Source: Seiridium cupressi (taxonomy: Eukaryota > Ascomycota > Sordariomycetes > Amphisphaeriales > Sporocadaceae). From it: a stretch of DNA of 64,000 nucleotides. The translations under genes were made by a program, and so were the position numbers. The notes beneath the pieces are model-generated. The model made no database searches, was not told where the DNA came from, and worked only from the letters and a program-made list of their open reading frames with translations. Numbering within the stretch: the stretch's first letter is position 1; every line of letters begins with the position of its first letter. Positions 1-12,356 of the stretch are shown in pieces. Where the stretch lies: positions 1 through 64,000 of the forward strand of contig JARVKI010000029.1 of assembly GCA_036674765.1 (NCBI GenBank), in the 5' to 3' direction.

Positions 1-73
<73 letters not shown>
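1..73. repeat. Homopolymer run of about 73 C at the left edge
   Basis: The first 73 bases are C only and pass directly into ordinary AT-rich sequence. It is not a fungal telomere repeat, which would show the CCCTAA/TTAGGG unit. A pure C run this long at a sequence end is most simply an assembly or basecalling artefact, but that is inference. No gene touches it. Confidence 0.9.
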
Positions 74-75
<2 letters not shown>

Positions 76-652
76 GATTTTATAAGGCGATCAAAACTGT
101 GAAGCCCGGCCAAATCTATTAATAATTGAATTATTAACGACCTGGAGCTGCCTGATATATACTCTCAGTGGATTAAAACAACCAAGACTTGACGGGTATA
201 AAAATATTTGTCGCGGAAAAGCTACACATTTCTCAATACTCTTTCAAGTGGGAGATCGAGGAGTGAAACATAGATAAGGTGAACTAAGCATTCATTTTCT
301 CAATAAATTACGTATAATAGAGTATCGATGTAACGATTACTATAATACTTTTACTGGCTGTTCTCTCTTACCATTCCCACCGGACTCGAAATATTCTGGA
401 CCAACAGTATCGGTTGCCAGATGTTCCACAGAATCTATGTTACAATAATGTCAAACAATGCAAATATCTATAGATAACGTTAAACTATTCCACCAGATAA
501 AGCCAAAGCCAGTAATTATAACCAATTGACACAAGAAGTCATGCTTCGTAGCATTCAAATTCATGATTTATTAGAAATTACATACTAAGGATTTATCTGC
601 AGTAAATGATGGAACATGTCATTTATTGAACATCAAAAGCAAACATTGGCGC
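74..652. other. AT-rich spacer downstream of the copper radical oxidase gene
   Basis: About 580 bases, visibly AT-rich, lie between the C run and the stop codon of the minus-strand oxidase gene. They must contain the 3' UTR of that gene. I see no coding frame, tRNA or repeat unit here. Confidence 0.5.
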
Positions 653-3600
653 TTAAACACCCGGCCTCTTGAAATTGCCCTGCGGCCAATTACCCAGCTT
701 TGCTGGATCACCACCGATACGAACATACGAGCCAATGGCCGGAATATCGCCGTCCAAGACGAACATTTGGTACCATCCTGGAGGTGCGACGTGTGCATTC
801 GGCGGTGCCGTGACTGTACACGATGTTCCGCTGCATGCCATGGCCGGGAACAGAGTCCTCGCACCCATGGAGTTACCGTGCGTGCTCGAAACGGCACCGA
901 GCAGCGAAACTCTGATCGCGCCATTCATGGCGGCCGTGCCAAGAGAGAATGAAACAGTCTGGCCGTATGTCCAATCCTTGTTCGTGACGCTGAAAGTTGG
1001 GCGGGGCAGAGTGCTGTAGAGATACGGTGGAGTGAAAACCTCCACGCGAACCTCCTGCGGGTTGACACCGTCCTGGGGATCGGAACCTGTGATCAGTACC
1101 CGGCCGTCGAGCAGTGTGATGGCCTCGCTGTGGTACAAGCGCGCGACCGTGGTGTTGGCCATGACGGACATTCTGGAGCCGACCGGCTTGCTCGGGTCGT
1201 AGAGCACAGCATTGAAATTGGGATCCGTCGCAAGGCCAAAACCGGCGACGCCCTGGTGGGCGCCGTTGGCAATCAGATATGTGCCGTCGGGCAGCGGGGC
1301 CATGCAGCTTAGGACTCGTTTTGAGGGCATGCGCTCCAGCGTCCATTTGGCATTGGGGACCTCCGGCTGGATCGAGACGCAGTTGTCGAGGGCGAGGCCG
1401 GCGCCGATAGTAGAGCCACCACACATCATGATACTCAGGGAGTCAGTGTACGGCGCGTACTGGGGAAGGAGTACAGCGGTACCCTCGAGCGGGTATGTTC
1501 GACCACCCTTGGGGTTGTTGACCGAACCTGGCATGTTAGGGAGCTGCTTCGTGGTAGCAAAGGTGACCTCGTCCATGATGAGAGCCTCATTCCAGTAGCC
1601 CACGAAAATCCCACCGTTGGGAAGGACGGCTGTGAATGGATACAGGTTGTTGGGGTCAGTACGAGCGAGCCAGTCCATCGTCAGAGGCTTTGTTCCAGTA
1701 TATGGCAGGATCTCCAGGGTCGGAACAGCACGTCCGTTGGAACCCTCTTCCCCACCAATCACCAGGATAGATCCGTTGGCCATCATCATAGCAGTTGGAT
1801 ACCAACGGCCGTCCTGGAGCCTAAGAGTGCTGACATCCTCTTCCCAGTCATTGGTGCCATTTACTCCAGGAGTACCATCGGGCCAATATAGCCGGATGCC
1901 ATAAGTCGAGTCCAGTGACCACCCACCAACGGTAAGTTGCCGTCCAGCTTTGTCCGGAAGAATAACGCCGGCGGAGCAGAAGATGTCTGTCTTGACATGC
2001 ATTTCCCTCCAAGCCTTGTATCTATCTCCGTAAGTGAGGTCAAGCTCGTAGGCACCAGTACTGTTCGCGGCGCCGGTGCCCCATTTCTCCAAGAAAGTAA
2101 CCTTGCCAGTGATCGACTGCATAGTCATGAGCGGCGTAACAACACCGCCCACGAGGTTTGAGTATGTTCTAGCATTGGTACCAGTAGGGTAAGAGAACTC
2201 CCACAACGGCTTCTGTCCGGTCCAATAGTACATTGACAGGCGATTACCACCACCACAAATGGCTGATGCATTGCCAGCGCAAGCAATGTTACAATCAGTC
2301 TCAGGCTGTTTGGTAGCGCCCACCGCAGAAACATCTTGGGGGTCACCACAGTAACACTCTTCGCCGTACTCCATTCCAGCCGCCATATAGCCGAATTGAC
2401 CACATTGGTACAGACAGTTCGAAGCGGTCAATGTGCCCGGAAGATAAAGTTGCCACGGGAGAGTTCTTTTATTGTTCAAGTTGTCGGGGAAACAGCCTTG
2501 ATATGTCCAGGTGTTGTTGAGCCCACTAGTCTGAGGAGTGGGAGGCTGGTACGTCGGTGGGGGGCCATTGGATATGATGCTCAAATAACCAGCGCCGCCG
2601 CACGTCGCAGTCTTGTCGCCAGAGCATGCAGTGCTACACTTTGTCTGGTCAGATGCCTTGGCACCACCGTTGTAGATGGCATTACTACAGAAGCACTGAG
2701 CAGCGTATTCTGTTCCAGACACATTGTAGCCCTTGCTAAAACATAGCTGAGCGCAAGACTGGGGAGTCAACGTCTGACTGTCTGGGGCTTGGAAAGTCGG
2801 CATGATGCGGCCATTGGGACCGTCAAGCCAGCAGCCCTGGCTAGTCCAACCTGCGGGAAGCCCAGTCACTGCCGCGGCTGAAGAGGAGACTGCAGTGCCA
2901 GTACCAGTTGCAGTGTTGATGGTGCTCGAGCTGGTCGCTGGTGCTTTGGTAGTGGTAGTGGTACTTATTTGGGCTGTAGTTGACACAACCTGCGACAACG
3001 GAGAGGTATTGGAAGTGGTCGGCAGTGCCGTATAAGTAGCCGGAGTGGTAGAGCTGCTACTGCTGAGCGTGATAGGAAATGACATTTTATAGTCGTAAAT
3101 ATTCAGACGATTAGCTCCGCCACAGACTTCGCTTTTGTTGGCATTGCACAGCATGGTGCAGCCATCAACAGCAAGTTTGGCTCCATTTGCTATAGTCTTA
3201 CCACAATCTGGCGAGTAATTTTAGCATGGCTCCGGATTACCAAGACCCCGCTTAACTTACAGCATTCCCCTGAATATTCAGTACCAGCTAGAATGAATCC
3301 AGCGGCCTTACACGCCGCTGTACAGTTAGCCCCGTTCACCTGGTCACTAGCGAAGTTTGCTGCGTATCCCAGAGCTCGGCCAGTTGTCCCCTCTCTGGCA
3401 TGTATGGTCAGTGTCCCAATGCCAGCATACTCGCAATGCACTTATGGGAGAACTTACGTGTAGCAGCCGATATGAGGCCAGTCTTGGATGCCCGAGTTGG
3501 CTTGTGGCCCTCTGATGTTGGGATTATTAAAGAGCGATAGTCTATTGCCACCTCCACAAGGCTGAGTGCTATCTCCGGAACATGCTGTGTTGCAATCACT

Positions 3601-4056
3601 CTCTGTAACCTTGGTTGCGCCATCTGCGACTTTTGTTCCACAGTCTTGATATGGTCAGATGCCGCATAGTTAATGTAAGTGTCGGTCATAACTTACAGCA
3701 CTCGCTATAGTACTCGGTTCCTGCGTAAGGGTAACCTTTAGACGAGCAATACGAAATACAAGACTGGGCGGTCATCTGGTTCCCAGTAGTGCTATCCGCA
3801 CCGATGGTACGGCCAACATCCCTGTGCAAGGTATCAGCACCCACTCTACAATCTGCATCGTGACTGTTGCTTACGTATAGCAGCCACTGTAGCTCCATCC
3901 TGATGGTAAAGTGCTTGGGACAGTGAGTGCGGAAGGCAGCTATCTCAACATATCAGCACACAACTCATCTTTGTGTCGTATATCTGCCGGAGTAAGGCTC
4001 ACGGAAGCAAACAGGGCGAATGAGCTGAGGACTGTGCTAGTCTGCATCGTCCTCAT
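653..4056 (-). CDS. Secreted copper radical oxidase (AA5, glyoxal-oxidase type) with four N-terminal WSC domains
   Basis: Six exons on the minus strand (4056-4003, 3939-3875, 3821-3697, 3644-3458, 3394-3261, 3207-653) join in frame to 1039 residues. Exon 1 encodes a signal peptide starting MRTMQTSTVLSSFALF. Four Cys-rich WSC domains follow, each with a GTEY/GMEY..C core and a C-GG-N/Y-RLS-like end; WSC domains are thought to bind cell-wall or plant glycans. The C-terminal half is a kelch-like glyoxal/galactose oxidase ending in a DUF1929-type domain. The five residues expected for the Cys-Tyr copper radical site are present: C599, Y658, Y880, H881 and H965, with spacing close to that of glyoxal oxidase. 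The family oxidises aldehydes or alcohols outside the cell and produces H2O2. The exact substrate cannot be told from sequence. Introns interrupt the first two WSC domains at equivalent places, which suggests tandem duplication. Confidence 0.93.
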
Positions 4057-7000
4057 CGTGAACAGCCGTAGCTGCAGAAGCAGGGCGTAATTATACTTCC
4101 GAAATTATGAAACGAATGGAATTACTGGGAAGGCGGATCCCAAAGAGAGTCTTGGGTAGACGAGCTTGAAATTTCCTAGCTGAGAAAGGGACTACAGCTC
4201 TTTATACAGGGTCCGGCCCATTCTATATACTACATTAGGCATATCGTCAGGCTCTACGCAGAGCGGACTAGTGAGCTGACTCCCATTAGTAGATACCAGG
4301 TGATCGGAGTCCACATGGTCAGACTCTCTAAATCAGAGTAGGCGGTCGTTCGACACTCTAGTGGAAGCAACGGCAAGGCTTGCAGAAGGAATGAAGGGGC
4401 TGCGCCGAGTGAGCTTGTGCAGGCATCGTAAGGACGCCAAGGACGCTCCTATCCGGGCAAGGGGGATACTTCATGATCCGTTCAGCACATGCTTGCACTT
4501 GCCAGCCTGGTCCCCGACAGCTTTCCTTGGTGCGCGGATATTTTGATCCTACTGATAGATGCGACTAGATAGTGGGCCTGTACGAGCTTTGGCACCTCGC
4601 TCGGATGCTAGCTTATCCAGACCATGAGCTAGGATCACCAACGTTTGAGGGTCTAGTCTTGGAAGGCCAGGCTGACTAGCAAATAAAAGGAGCAGGCTAT
4701 CCAAGTTCCTATGTGGATGTGGGTGCGGCGGATTGCTTCGGCCATTTCAGCCGCGTCGTCCACCGTTCGATCAATGTAGCCGCCAAGTATTCTGAGCGGG
4801 GGAGGCATACGATCTCAGTATATGCAGCTTTTGAGGCTGAAATCGTGCTTCTGATCACATGTTCAGCGATGAGCACAGCCGGTCATCACATGGCCCGGCC
4901 CTGGATCTCTCTTGTATGTGGATTTTCTTGATTCTGGTGGCCGTTGAGGCTCGTTCGAACTGGCCTCAGGGCCACGGTGTTGGACTGGCGGGCATTACTC
5001 GCACACTCGACTAGTCGACTGCATGCCCAGTAGAATGGTTCTATTCTTGCAATGCGCTGGACGAGGTGGTAAAGCGGGTTACCTGCCAACTTTGTCCCTG
5101 CTACGTTTCTCTAGGAGATGAATGCGGAGCTTGGGAGGTCGTATCTCAGCACCGGCGATTCGAATTGCGGGGAACCGCATAAGAGAGCCGAGCAGCGTGG
5201 AATGCGACCAGGAAGCACCTTCATAGAGCCTGCATACATACGAGGTGGCTGCATTTATTTATTAAGCCCAGGTCTGCGGCAAGATATCCTATCGGCTCTC
5301 TGAAAACATGTCATCGCGCAGGCGACAGTCGATAGTGGGAGACTACTCTCTCATGGCGCGTCCTACTTCGGATGCTGAGAGCATCTGGAAGGCAGGCTTT
5401 TGCCAACGATAGTTGCGAGCACATATAGTACCAGCTCAAGGTCATGCCCGCGAGACCCGTGCAAGGTCAGCCCTCTGCCCTGGTGTATGGCCGATGACCT
5501 GGCAAGATCACCGACCTAGTTCCATTCTTAGATGACGCCTAGCGCTGTGGCTTGAGAGTTGAGAGACATATTTGGCATGCGCACTCCGAGCCGGCCGAGT
5601 GAGCTTGTTCGAGGAAGCATTGGGTTACCCGCGATCGGCTCGTGCTGATTCCCGCCAAAGGAATACTTGTTTCGGGCGGTGGTGATCTGTAGCCGCGAGA
5701 TCAAGGGAGCAGCTAGTGCTAGGTGCTCACTGTCTAGGGCTGATTGGCGAAGGCAGGACTCTTCCGAAGAAGCTTAAAACGTTATCTTTTAGTACGACAG
5801 GGATTATCCGTCGCTGGGATCAGGGGTATCAGGAACACGAAGGTGGCTCGAGAAGTCCAGAATCTGGAGATCTATGAATCTCCATGACTTGGCCAAGCCT
5901 CCACGTCGACATTCATCCCATAGCATCAGTCTCCAGCACACTCTGGGGGTCAGATAGGAGGGGTGATTGAAATTTCTCAAGCTTGAGAAAATAGCTCGAA
6001 TTCTGAGGAAGCCGTTACCAATCAAGGCATTCATGACAGGCCAATAGCTTGAAATCATTGTGCTTAGACCTCGTATTTAACCCTGAAGGGGGCATCAAGT
6101 CCTCGTTCGGCCTATTGGGGAGCCTTCAGGCCCTCAAGTCTGTGGGCAAAAGAGTTCACCTGCTCTGAACTCAAACTGACAGCTGCAAGATGGGGCTGCA
6201 AATTTGGCATTGACTAACGTTGTCTATGCGATGTCCTAAGCGATTGTCTGAAGCAACCCAAAGCGCCGGGTCAACGATACCTCGCACCGGCATCGTGACC
6301 AATCGCATTAGGCGTCAGAAGATCATGCCTCTGACCACCCTCCAACATCAAGACGTAAGGCTGTCTTCAGCGATAAAATTGAAACATGGCGGCAGATGAC
6401 TCCGCGATGGCGTTCGATATAACGAAGAGCCCGCCTATACAGGAAGTTCATAGGGCGGTTTTAATCCACCCGAGAGTGTAGATCGCCCGTCTGTTACAAA
6501 GCCACGGCTGTACCACCCGGGCGGTAGCTTGCTGGAAGAGGCTAATGTACAATATAACCTTCCACCAAACAGTGCTGCAACTACGTTGTATCCGGGTACA
6601 TTGTGGGCTACATTAGTTACGTTGTAGTCCTGTCCTGTCCGTAATGTAGCTACATACATTGATTGAGTCGCCTGGTTTGGAGCTGGTAGGTAGCTGAAGG
6701 CATTGTATCAATAAAAGTGCAATGTCAACGCAGGATCAAATGCAGCCTAATCGGCAGTAACTCAAGCCACTTCTCAATAGCATGACCTCATAAATATTTG
6801 ATTGAAACCTGTACCATTTCGACCATGGTCCGAAGAGCGGTTACCAATTGACCACCTTATTATTCCATTATAGCTGGTTCTGTGCAAAATAGATTTTGTA
6901 CTTGGAAACTTGATCTTCTAAGAAACGCTTATCTCTTTCGTCCAAATGGCAGCATGCAATAGCCTGGAAGCAAAGTATTTTCCTGGAAAATGACTCGTTG

Positions 7001-8366
7001 AAATGAGGGCTCTGGTGTGATGACAAGGAGCTCGACGTCTGACTGAAGCTAGTATTTAGGTTTGACGCGTCGACCGTGCGCACTCGTCTAAACCCGGTGA
7101 CCTGGTTCAATGGGATCTGGTTCAAAAGTTCTTTTCAGGACCTTTCTTCAGTGGACTGACTGCATTACATTATCATTATGGACAGTTGAATAGACGAAAT
7201 CACTTGCACCGCACTCCGTGATGATCCAAGACTTCCTTAGGGTGGGCAGTCTACGTACATGCACGACATGCGCAATCAGGTGAGGAACATATTTCCAACA
7301 CAGCTGAAGACAGTCTGATCACAGGGTCTTCTTGCGTGAGATTATCGAAGCAGATATTTGATGGTAACGAGTCTTGCTGGTCACACTTGTCCGTATTTGA
7401 CCATGTCTGAAGTCCTCCGCGCGTGACTTGATTTTTGTTTAGTGTGGCTCTTCAACATGTGAATCGCAATAATTGAAGTTTAATCGTTCTACAAGTTGCT
7501 GGTACAATTGTTATTTACTATAAACTTGATCATTTATTGGAGAAGGAGAAAATGACCATCATAACGCTGTCGTAGCTTCCTGGGCCGAAAAATGGTCGAT
7601 GCCATAATTAGTAATACAACGAGACAAATAGCTGGATCGTGGCAAATCGCCCTTTTAAAGGCGAACATGGATTTATCTACACATACTCGTGAACTGATAT
7701 TTAAATCAGCAGAAAGTAATGATCGAACAAGTTATACAAAGTCAGCTTCCAACACTGATCCCTCAGTGCAAAGTGTCATGAGCTAGAAAGACCAGCAAAT
7801 GGCAGAGATACATCAGGTAGGGGAAAAGTCACGTGCTATGGTCTTACTTCTTGGGGTCGAAAAAATCACAACGACCCGATCGGCCAATGGGGCCATGACT
7901 TAGTGAGAAAGTCGTTCTTTTCAGTGATCCTAGCGCTGATCCACAGAGCTGCACTGAGCCTCCAATTCGTCACTCTGATTCATCCACGCGATGAGTCAAC
8001 AGCCTTGCACTGCAGCTGCAGTTGGATTTCGACTTCGCCACGCCGAATAGAGGCAAAACAATTCGCAAAGTCGCAGTCTCTGGGAGCGCATGGGCCCGGG
8101 GCTTGATCTTGACCGATTTTCTCGTTCAGTGACTCTTGTATTTCTTGAACAAGCGGACTACCATTGCATCGAGGGTTTCCAATCGATTTTACGTCGTCGA
8201 AGTCGCTGTATTTCAAAAAGCGCAAGCGGACCTGTGGTCTTTTCTTTTCTATACCCTACTCACAAGCACTACTTTACACATCGCCTTCCTGGAAGCTTCT
8301 GGACCTCACACCTTACAAATCACCGTGGCAGGTCTAGACACTATTGGTTTTCATCCAGACCAACAC
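4057..8366. other. Gene-poor spacer, 4.3 kb
   Basis: This interval holds the promoter of the minus-strand oxidase on its left and the leader of the NF-X1 gene on its right. All open frames are short (under about 90 codons before 7.9 kb), none resembles a known family, and none shows a plausible splice-joined continuation. I saw no terminal inverted repeats, tRNA or transposase remnant. The open frame from 8136 to 8366 is in phase with the NF-X1 gene but is best read as 5' UTR. Confidence 0.5.
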
Positions 8367-11300
8367 ATGGCAGGGTCGCAAACAAACGCAGGAACAACCA
8401 CCGTGATGGAGGCCGGGGAGCGTACGGCAAGACCCAATCGTGGGCGCTTTGGTAAGCATCGTGGCGGTCGCGGCGGGAGAGACAGAGGAGGACGCGCGCA
8501 GGCTGCTACACCTAATTCTCAAGCTCAGCCGGTAACAGGCACAACAGCGTCTGCATCTACGTCAGCATTAGGAGGAGACGTGCCGACACCTCAAAACTCA
8601 CAGTCCGGCCGCGGTTCTAGAAGGTCTAGGAATGCAAGGAGAGGCGGCGCCAACGCTGGACAGAGGACGACGTTTGGAGCACAGAGAACGTTTGGTGGCC
8701 AACTCACAACAGATCAGCAGGCTGAGGGGCAGGAGGGAGAGGAGGAAACGAGAGTCCCAGGATTGAGAGTTGAAGCCAAGGCCTTTGTGCCCGGCCAGCC
8801 TACACATAACAGCCGGAATGCTGCGGAAGCTGTGGTGCCCAAGGGTAAAGCTCAACATGTGCGCAGAGGCTCTAAATCTGTTGCTCCAGACCTTCCGACG
8901 CGAATACACGAAGACATTACCTACGGGCAATACGAGTGTGTTATCTGCACGAACGAAGTTCTTGTAAACTCACGGATATGGTCCTGCTCAATATGTTGGA
9001 CCGTGTCCCATATGTCCTGCGTTCGAAAATGGTACACAAATCAGATGAAGAAGCCCGAGCAGCCTGGGGCCCAAGCCCCTAGCGGCTGGCGATGCCCTGG
9101 ATGTAACTCTTCAATGACGGAGGAGCCTTCCACCTACCACTGCTGGTGTGGCAAGGAGGTCAACCCAAAGTCAATCCCTGGCTTACCACCACACTCTTGC
9201 GGGCAGACATGCTCGAAGCCCAGGTCAACTTGTCCTCACCCGTGCAGCTCGATGGTTTGCCATGCAGGACCATGTCCGCCTTGTGAGATGATGGGGCCTA
9301 GCATACCGTGCTTTTGTGGAAAGCATGTTTCCACGAAACGTTGCGGCGAGACAGATTACTCCAATGGCTGGAGTTGCCAGGAGGTCTGCGGAGACTTTCT
9401 TCCCTGCGGAGAACATGAATGCTCCCGCCCCTGTCATTCGGGGTTATGTGGCAGTTGTGAGATACCCGTATCCTCACTTTGCTACTGCGGCAAAGAATTC
9501 AAAGAGATTCCCTGCGAGCAACGCGGAGACCGAGTTGCCTCATTCAACCACGGGCAGCTGAAGGATGTCTCTGCGAATTCCTACCCTGAAGCAGAGGGTC
9601 TCGGCAAAGCTTGGTTTTTGGGCAGCTTTTCTTGCGGTGCCGAGTGTGCGAGAACTTTCGATTGTGGGCAGCATAAATGCGAGCAGAAGTGCCATGCCCA
9701 AGATGAGGAAGTTACCCACTGCCCGTTTTCTGCAGATATGGTTACAAACTGTCCATGCGGCAAAACACCATTATCGGAACTCCTGAAGCAGCCACGACAA
9801 TCCTGCTCTGACGCCATACCCAATTGCCAGAAACGGTGCGACAAGCCTCTATCGTGTGGCCATTCGTGCCAGAGTGGCTGTCATGACTCGTCATGCCCCC
9901 CCTGCATGCAGCACATGGAGGTCACTTGTAGGTGTGGCAGGACCACATCCACAACAGTATGCCACCAAGGTTCTCTGCAAGTGCCAGAATGCATGAGAGT
10001 CTGCCGCGCTCAGCTCAATTGTGGAAGACATTTGCACGATCTCCACTGCTGTGGCGGGGAAAAGAAAGCCATCGCGAGGATAGCTGCCAAGAAGAAAAGG
10101 AAGAATCTTGGAACCTCGAATGAGGAGGTTGAGCCTGAGCATATCTGCATTCGGCAGTGTGGCCGATCCTTGAAATGTGGCAAACATGAGTGCCAACAAC
10201 TTTGTCACTCAGGTCCCTGCGCCTCCTGTCCCGAGGCCATCTTCGAGGAGATCGCTTGTCACTGCGGTCGTACCGTGCTTCAGCCTCCTCAGCCATGCGG
10301 CACTCGCCCGCCCGAGTGTCGCTTTGAATGCGTCCGAGATCGATCGTGTGGCCATCCTCGTGTCTCGCATAATTGCCATCCCGACGACAAGCCCTGTCCG
10401 CCATGTCCGTTCCTGGTCGAGAAAAGGTGTATATGTGGCAAGCAAACATTGAAAAACCAGCCTTGCTGGTTCGAGGAACCAAGGTGTGGCATGATATGTG
10501 GAAAGAAGCTCAAATGCGGTTCTCATCTTTGCACGAAGCCCTGCCACAGGCCGGGTGAGTGTGAGGACGTGGGCATTCGCGGATCCCATTGCAGTCAACC
10601 GTGTCTTAAGGTACGAAAATCCTGCGACCATGTCGATACAGATCAATGCCACGCACCGTATGCCTGCAACGAGGACAAGCCATGCCAAGCTAAAACATTT
10701 GTCACATGCGAATGTCAACACAGGAAACAGGAGGTCAGATGCACGGCTTCGAAATCTAACCCCTGGCCCGACCGTCCACAGTTGAAGTGCGACGAAGAGT
10801 GCCTCCGACTTCAGAGAAATGCAAGGCTTGCAGCGGCCCTGAATATTGATCCAGCGACCCATACTGATGATCATGTCCCCTACTCGGATACGACACTGAA
10901 GTTCTTCCGAGACAATGCCAAGTGGGCGCAAACCTATGAGCGAGAGTTCCGAGTGTTTGCTTCAGAGCCTTCAGAGAAGCGACTCCGTTTCAAGCCCATG
11001 AAGTCTCATCAGCGCGCCTTTTTGCACTCACTGGCCGAGGACTTCGGCTTAGACAGCGAGTCGCAAGACCCCGAGCCACACCGCCATGTTTCTATCTTCA
11101 AAACGCCACGTTTCGTCTCGGCGCCGGCGAAGACCCTGGCGCAATGCGTAAAGATCCGAGCAGCAGATTCATCTCAATCACAGCAAGCAGAGGGTCCTAA
11201 TATAGTTGTGCCAACCGAGTTATTCAACGGTCTTATCCTCTCCTCACCACAGTTCGGGCTAACGATCGAGGAACTTGAGTCTGCGCTCAAGGCTGATTTC

Positions 11301-11723
11301 GCCACACAGCCCAGCATATCGTTCACAGTCAGCTTCCTGCCCTCGGATGAGATTGTGCTCAAAGGGTCTGGTGCCTGGACTCCACAAGCCCTTGAGTTGT
11401 CCGTCACAGCACTGAAGCCCCTGATCACTCAGACTGTGACCCGGCAGAGCTTCGCCAAGACCGTGGCACTGTGCCATGTTGATTCGTCGCTCAATGTGCT
11501 TAGGCGCGAGACGGATACCACCAAGAATGTAGGTGGCTGGAGCACAGTTGTCGGCCGATCAGCCGCCAGACCGATGAGTGCTGCGCCGCCAGCACCAACG
11601 CCGGCCCGGGGTAAATTCGTTGCTTTGTTGAAGCCGAGCAAGAAGAACAAGGTCGAAGAGCAGCCGGTCGAGGAAGACTGGGAAGCTGCTGCGGAAAAGT
11701 TGGACGAGGAGGAAGCGGAGTGA
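8367..11723 (+). CDS. NF-X1-type zinc-finger protein with RING/PHD-like finger and R3H domain (FAP1/NFX1 family)
   Basis: A single exon of 1118 residues. I chose the ATG at 8367, followed by an RG/RGG-rich tail (RGRFGKHRGGRGGRDRGG), over non-ATG upstream codons in the same open frame. Residues about 189-250 form a Cys-rich RING/PHD-like finger beginning YECVICTNEV. Residues about 258-790 hold a long series of NF-X1 zinc fingers of the C-G-H-x-C-x-x-x-C-H type. Residues about 857-915 form an R3H nucleic-acid-binding domain, and the C-terminus is acidic (EEDWEAAAEKLDEEEAE). Family members include human NFX1, a transcription regulator/E3 ligase, and yeast Fap1, which binds FKBP12 and gives rapamycin resistance. 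A nuclear or ribosome-associated regulatory role is inferred. The gene is convergent with the Bem46 hydrolase. Confidence 0.93.
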   Translation: MAGSQTNAGTTTVMEAGERTARPNRGRFGKHRGGRGGRDRGGRAQAATPNSQAQPVTGTTASASTSALGGDVPTPQNSQSGRGSRRSRNARRGGANAGQRTTFGAQRTFGGQLTTDQQAEGQEGEEETRVPGLRVEAKAFVPGQPTHNSRNAAEAVVPKGKAQHVRRGSKSVAPDLPTRIHEDITYGQYECVICTNEVLVNSRIWSCSICWTVSHMSCVRKWYTNQMKKPEQPGAQAPSGWRCPGCNSSMTEEPSTYHCWCGKEVNPKSIPGLPPHSCGQTCSKPRSTCPHPCSSMVCHAGPCPPCEMMGPSIPCFCGKHVSTKRCGETDYSNGWSCQEVCGDFLPCGEHECSRPCHSGLCGSCEIPVSSLCYCGKEFKEIPCEQRGDRVASFNHGQLKDVSANSYPEAEGLGKAWFLGSFSCGAECARTFDCGQHKCEQKCHAQDEEVTHCPFSADMVTNCPCGKTPLSELLKQPRQSCSDAIPNCQKRCDKPLSCGHSCQSGCHDSSCPPCMQHMEVTCRCGRTTSTTVCHQGSLQVPECMRVCRAQLNCGRHLHDLHCCGGEKKAIARIAAKKKRKNLGTSNEEVEPEHICIRQCGRSLKCGKHECQQLCHSGPCASCPEAIFEEIACHCGRTVLQPPQPCGTRPPECRFECVRDRSCGHPRVSHNCHPDDKPCPPCPFLVEKRCICGKQTLKNQPCWFEEPRCGMICGKKLKCGSHLCTKPCHRPGECEDVGIRGSHCSQPCLKVRKSCDHVDTDQCHAPYACNEDKPCQAKTFVTCECQHRKQEVRCTASKSNPWPDRPQLKCDEECLRLQRNARLAAALNIDPATHTDDHVPYSDTTLKFFRDNAKWAQTYEREFRVFASEPSEKRLRFKPMKSHQRAFLHSLAEDFGLDSESQDPEPHRHVSIFKTPRFVSAPAKTLAQCVKIRAADSSQSQQAEGPNIVVPTELFNGLILSSPQFGLTIEELESALKADFATQPSISFTVSFLPSDEIVLKGSGAWTPQALELSVTALKPLITQTVTRQSFAKTVALCHVDSSLNVLRRETDTTKNVGGWSTVVGRSAARPMSAAPPAPTPARGKFVALLKPSKKNKVEEQPVEEDWEAAAEKLDEEEAE

Positions 11724-12356
11724 ATGATTTATGGACTGGATCATGACAATAGAGAAGCACGCCGCAGAATAGGACCACTGGTACTTGACGAGATAAACAA
11801 TAGACGTATTTATGATACAGGATAAAATAGGCATTACACACTACTGTATAACCATTTCCCAGTGTTTACGAGGTGAAACGCCAATGTATTCTAATATAGA
11901 TGTCGTATCAAAGAATACTCCTCTACCAACACCATTATACAGTAGTTCACTCTTATAAATATATATATATATATATATAAGATCTGTGCAAGTGTAGGGA
12001 TCAACAGATGTCAAAGCGGCGGGAGTCATGCGATAGACTTCGAAAACTACACATATGTACTCATCGGTCCCAAAAGACGATCGGTGCCGGGAACACCCTC
12101 TTCAAAATCAAACCCTTATCAAGGCTATTGATGATATCCCATAATAATACATATTTGTACATTTAGCCTCCATCTATATGTTGGCCAAGTCTCCTGCTGT
12201 GTCGGCATGAGTTGGCCGGGTATCTATAAGCGGAAAAGAAGCGGAAAAGAGACAGGACAGCATCAAATCCCGACGCCTTCTATTGTCCTATACGCACGCA
12301 AGTAATTTCAATTTTCGACCTCCAATTTTATGTATCTCTTCGTGTCTTCGTTATTT
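11724..12356. other. Tail-to-tail 3' region between NF-X1 and Bem46 genes
   Basis: About 630 bases between two convergent stop codons, containing both 3' UTRs. It is AT-rich and carries an (AT)n microsatellite near 11958-11979. No coding signal was seen. Confidence 0.6.
11958..11979. repeat. (AT)n dinucleotide microsatellite
   Basis: Roughly eleven AT units in the shared 3' region of the convergent NF-X1 and Bem46 genes. It is a simple repeat, probably length-variable between strains, with no further function evident. Confidence 0.85.

Noticed and set aside
1..73. Telomere
   Set aside because: No TTAGGG/CCCTAA units; it is a pure homopolymer.
5150..5190. tRNA-like B box near ATTCGAAT, and similar TTCGA motifs near 4950, 36230 and 63485
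   Set aside because: None has a matching A box and acceptor stem at the right distance.
6435..6665. Possible small inverted-repeat element (palindromic GTAGCTAC with nearby repeated TACATT)
   Set aside because: I could not define matching terminal repeats or a target-site duplication, so a MITE cannot be supported.
8136..8366. 77 extra codons before the NF-X1 protein
   Set aside because: The upstream start is not an ATG, composition differs from the protein, and the ATG at 8367 is followed by the RGG-rich tail expected of this family.
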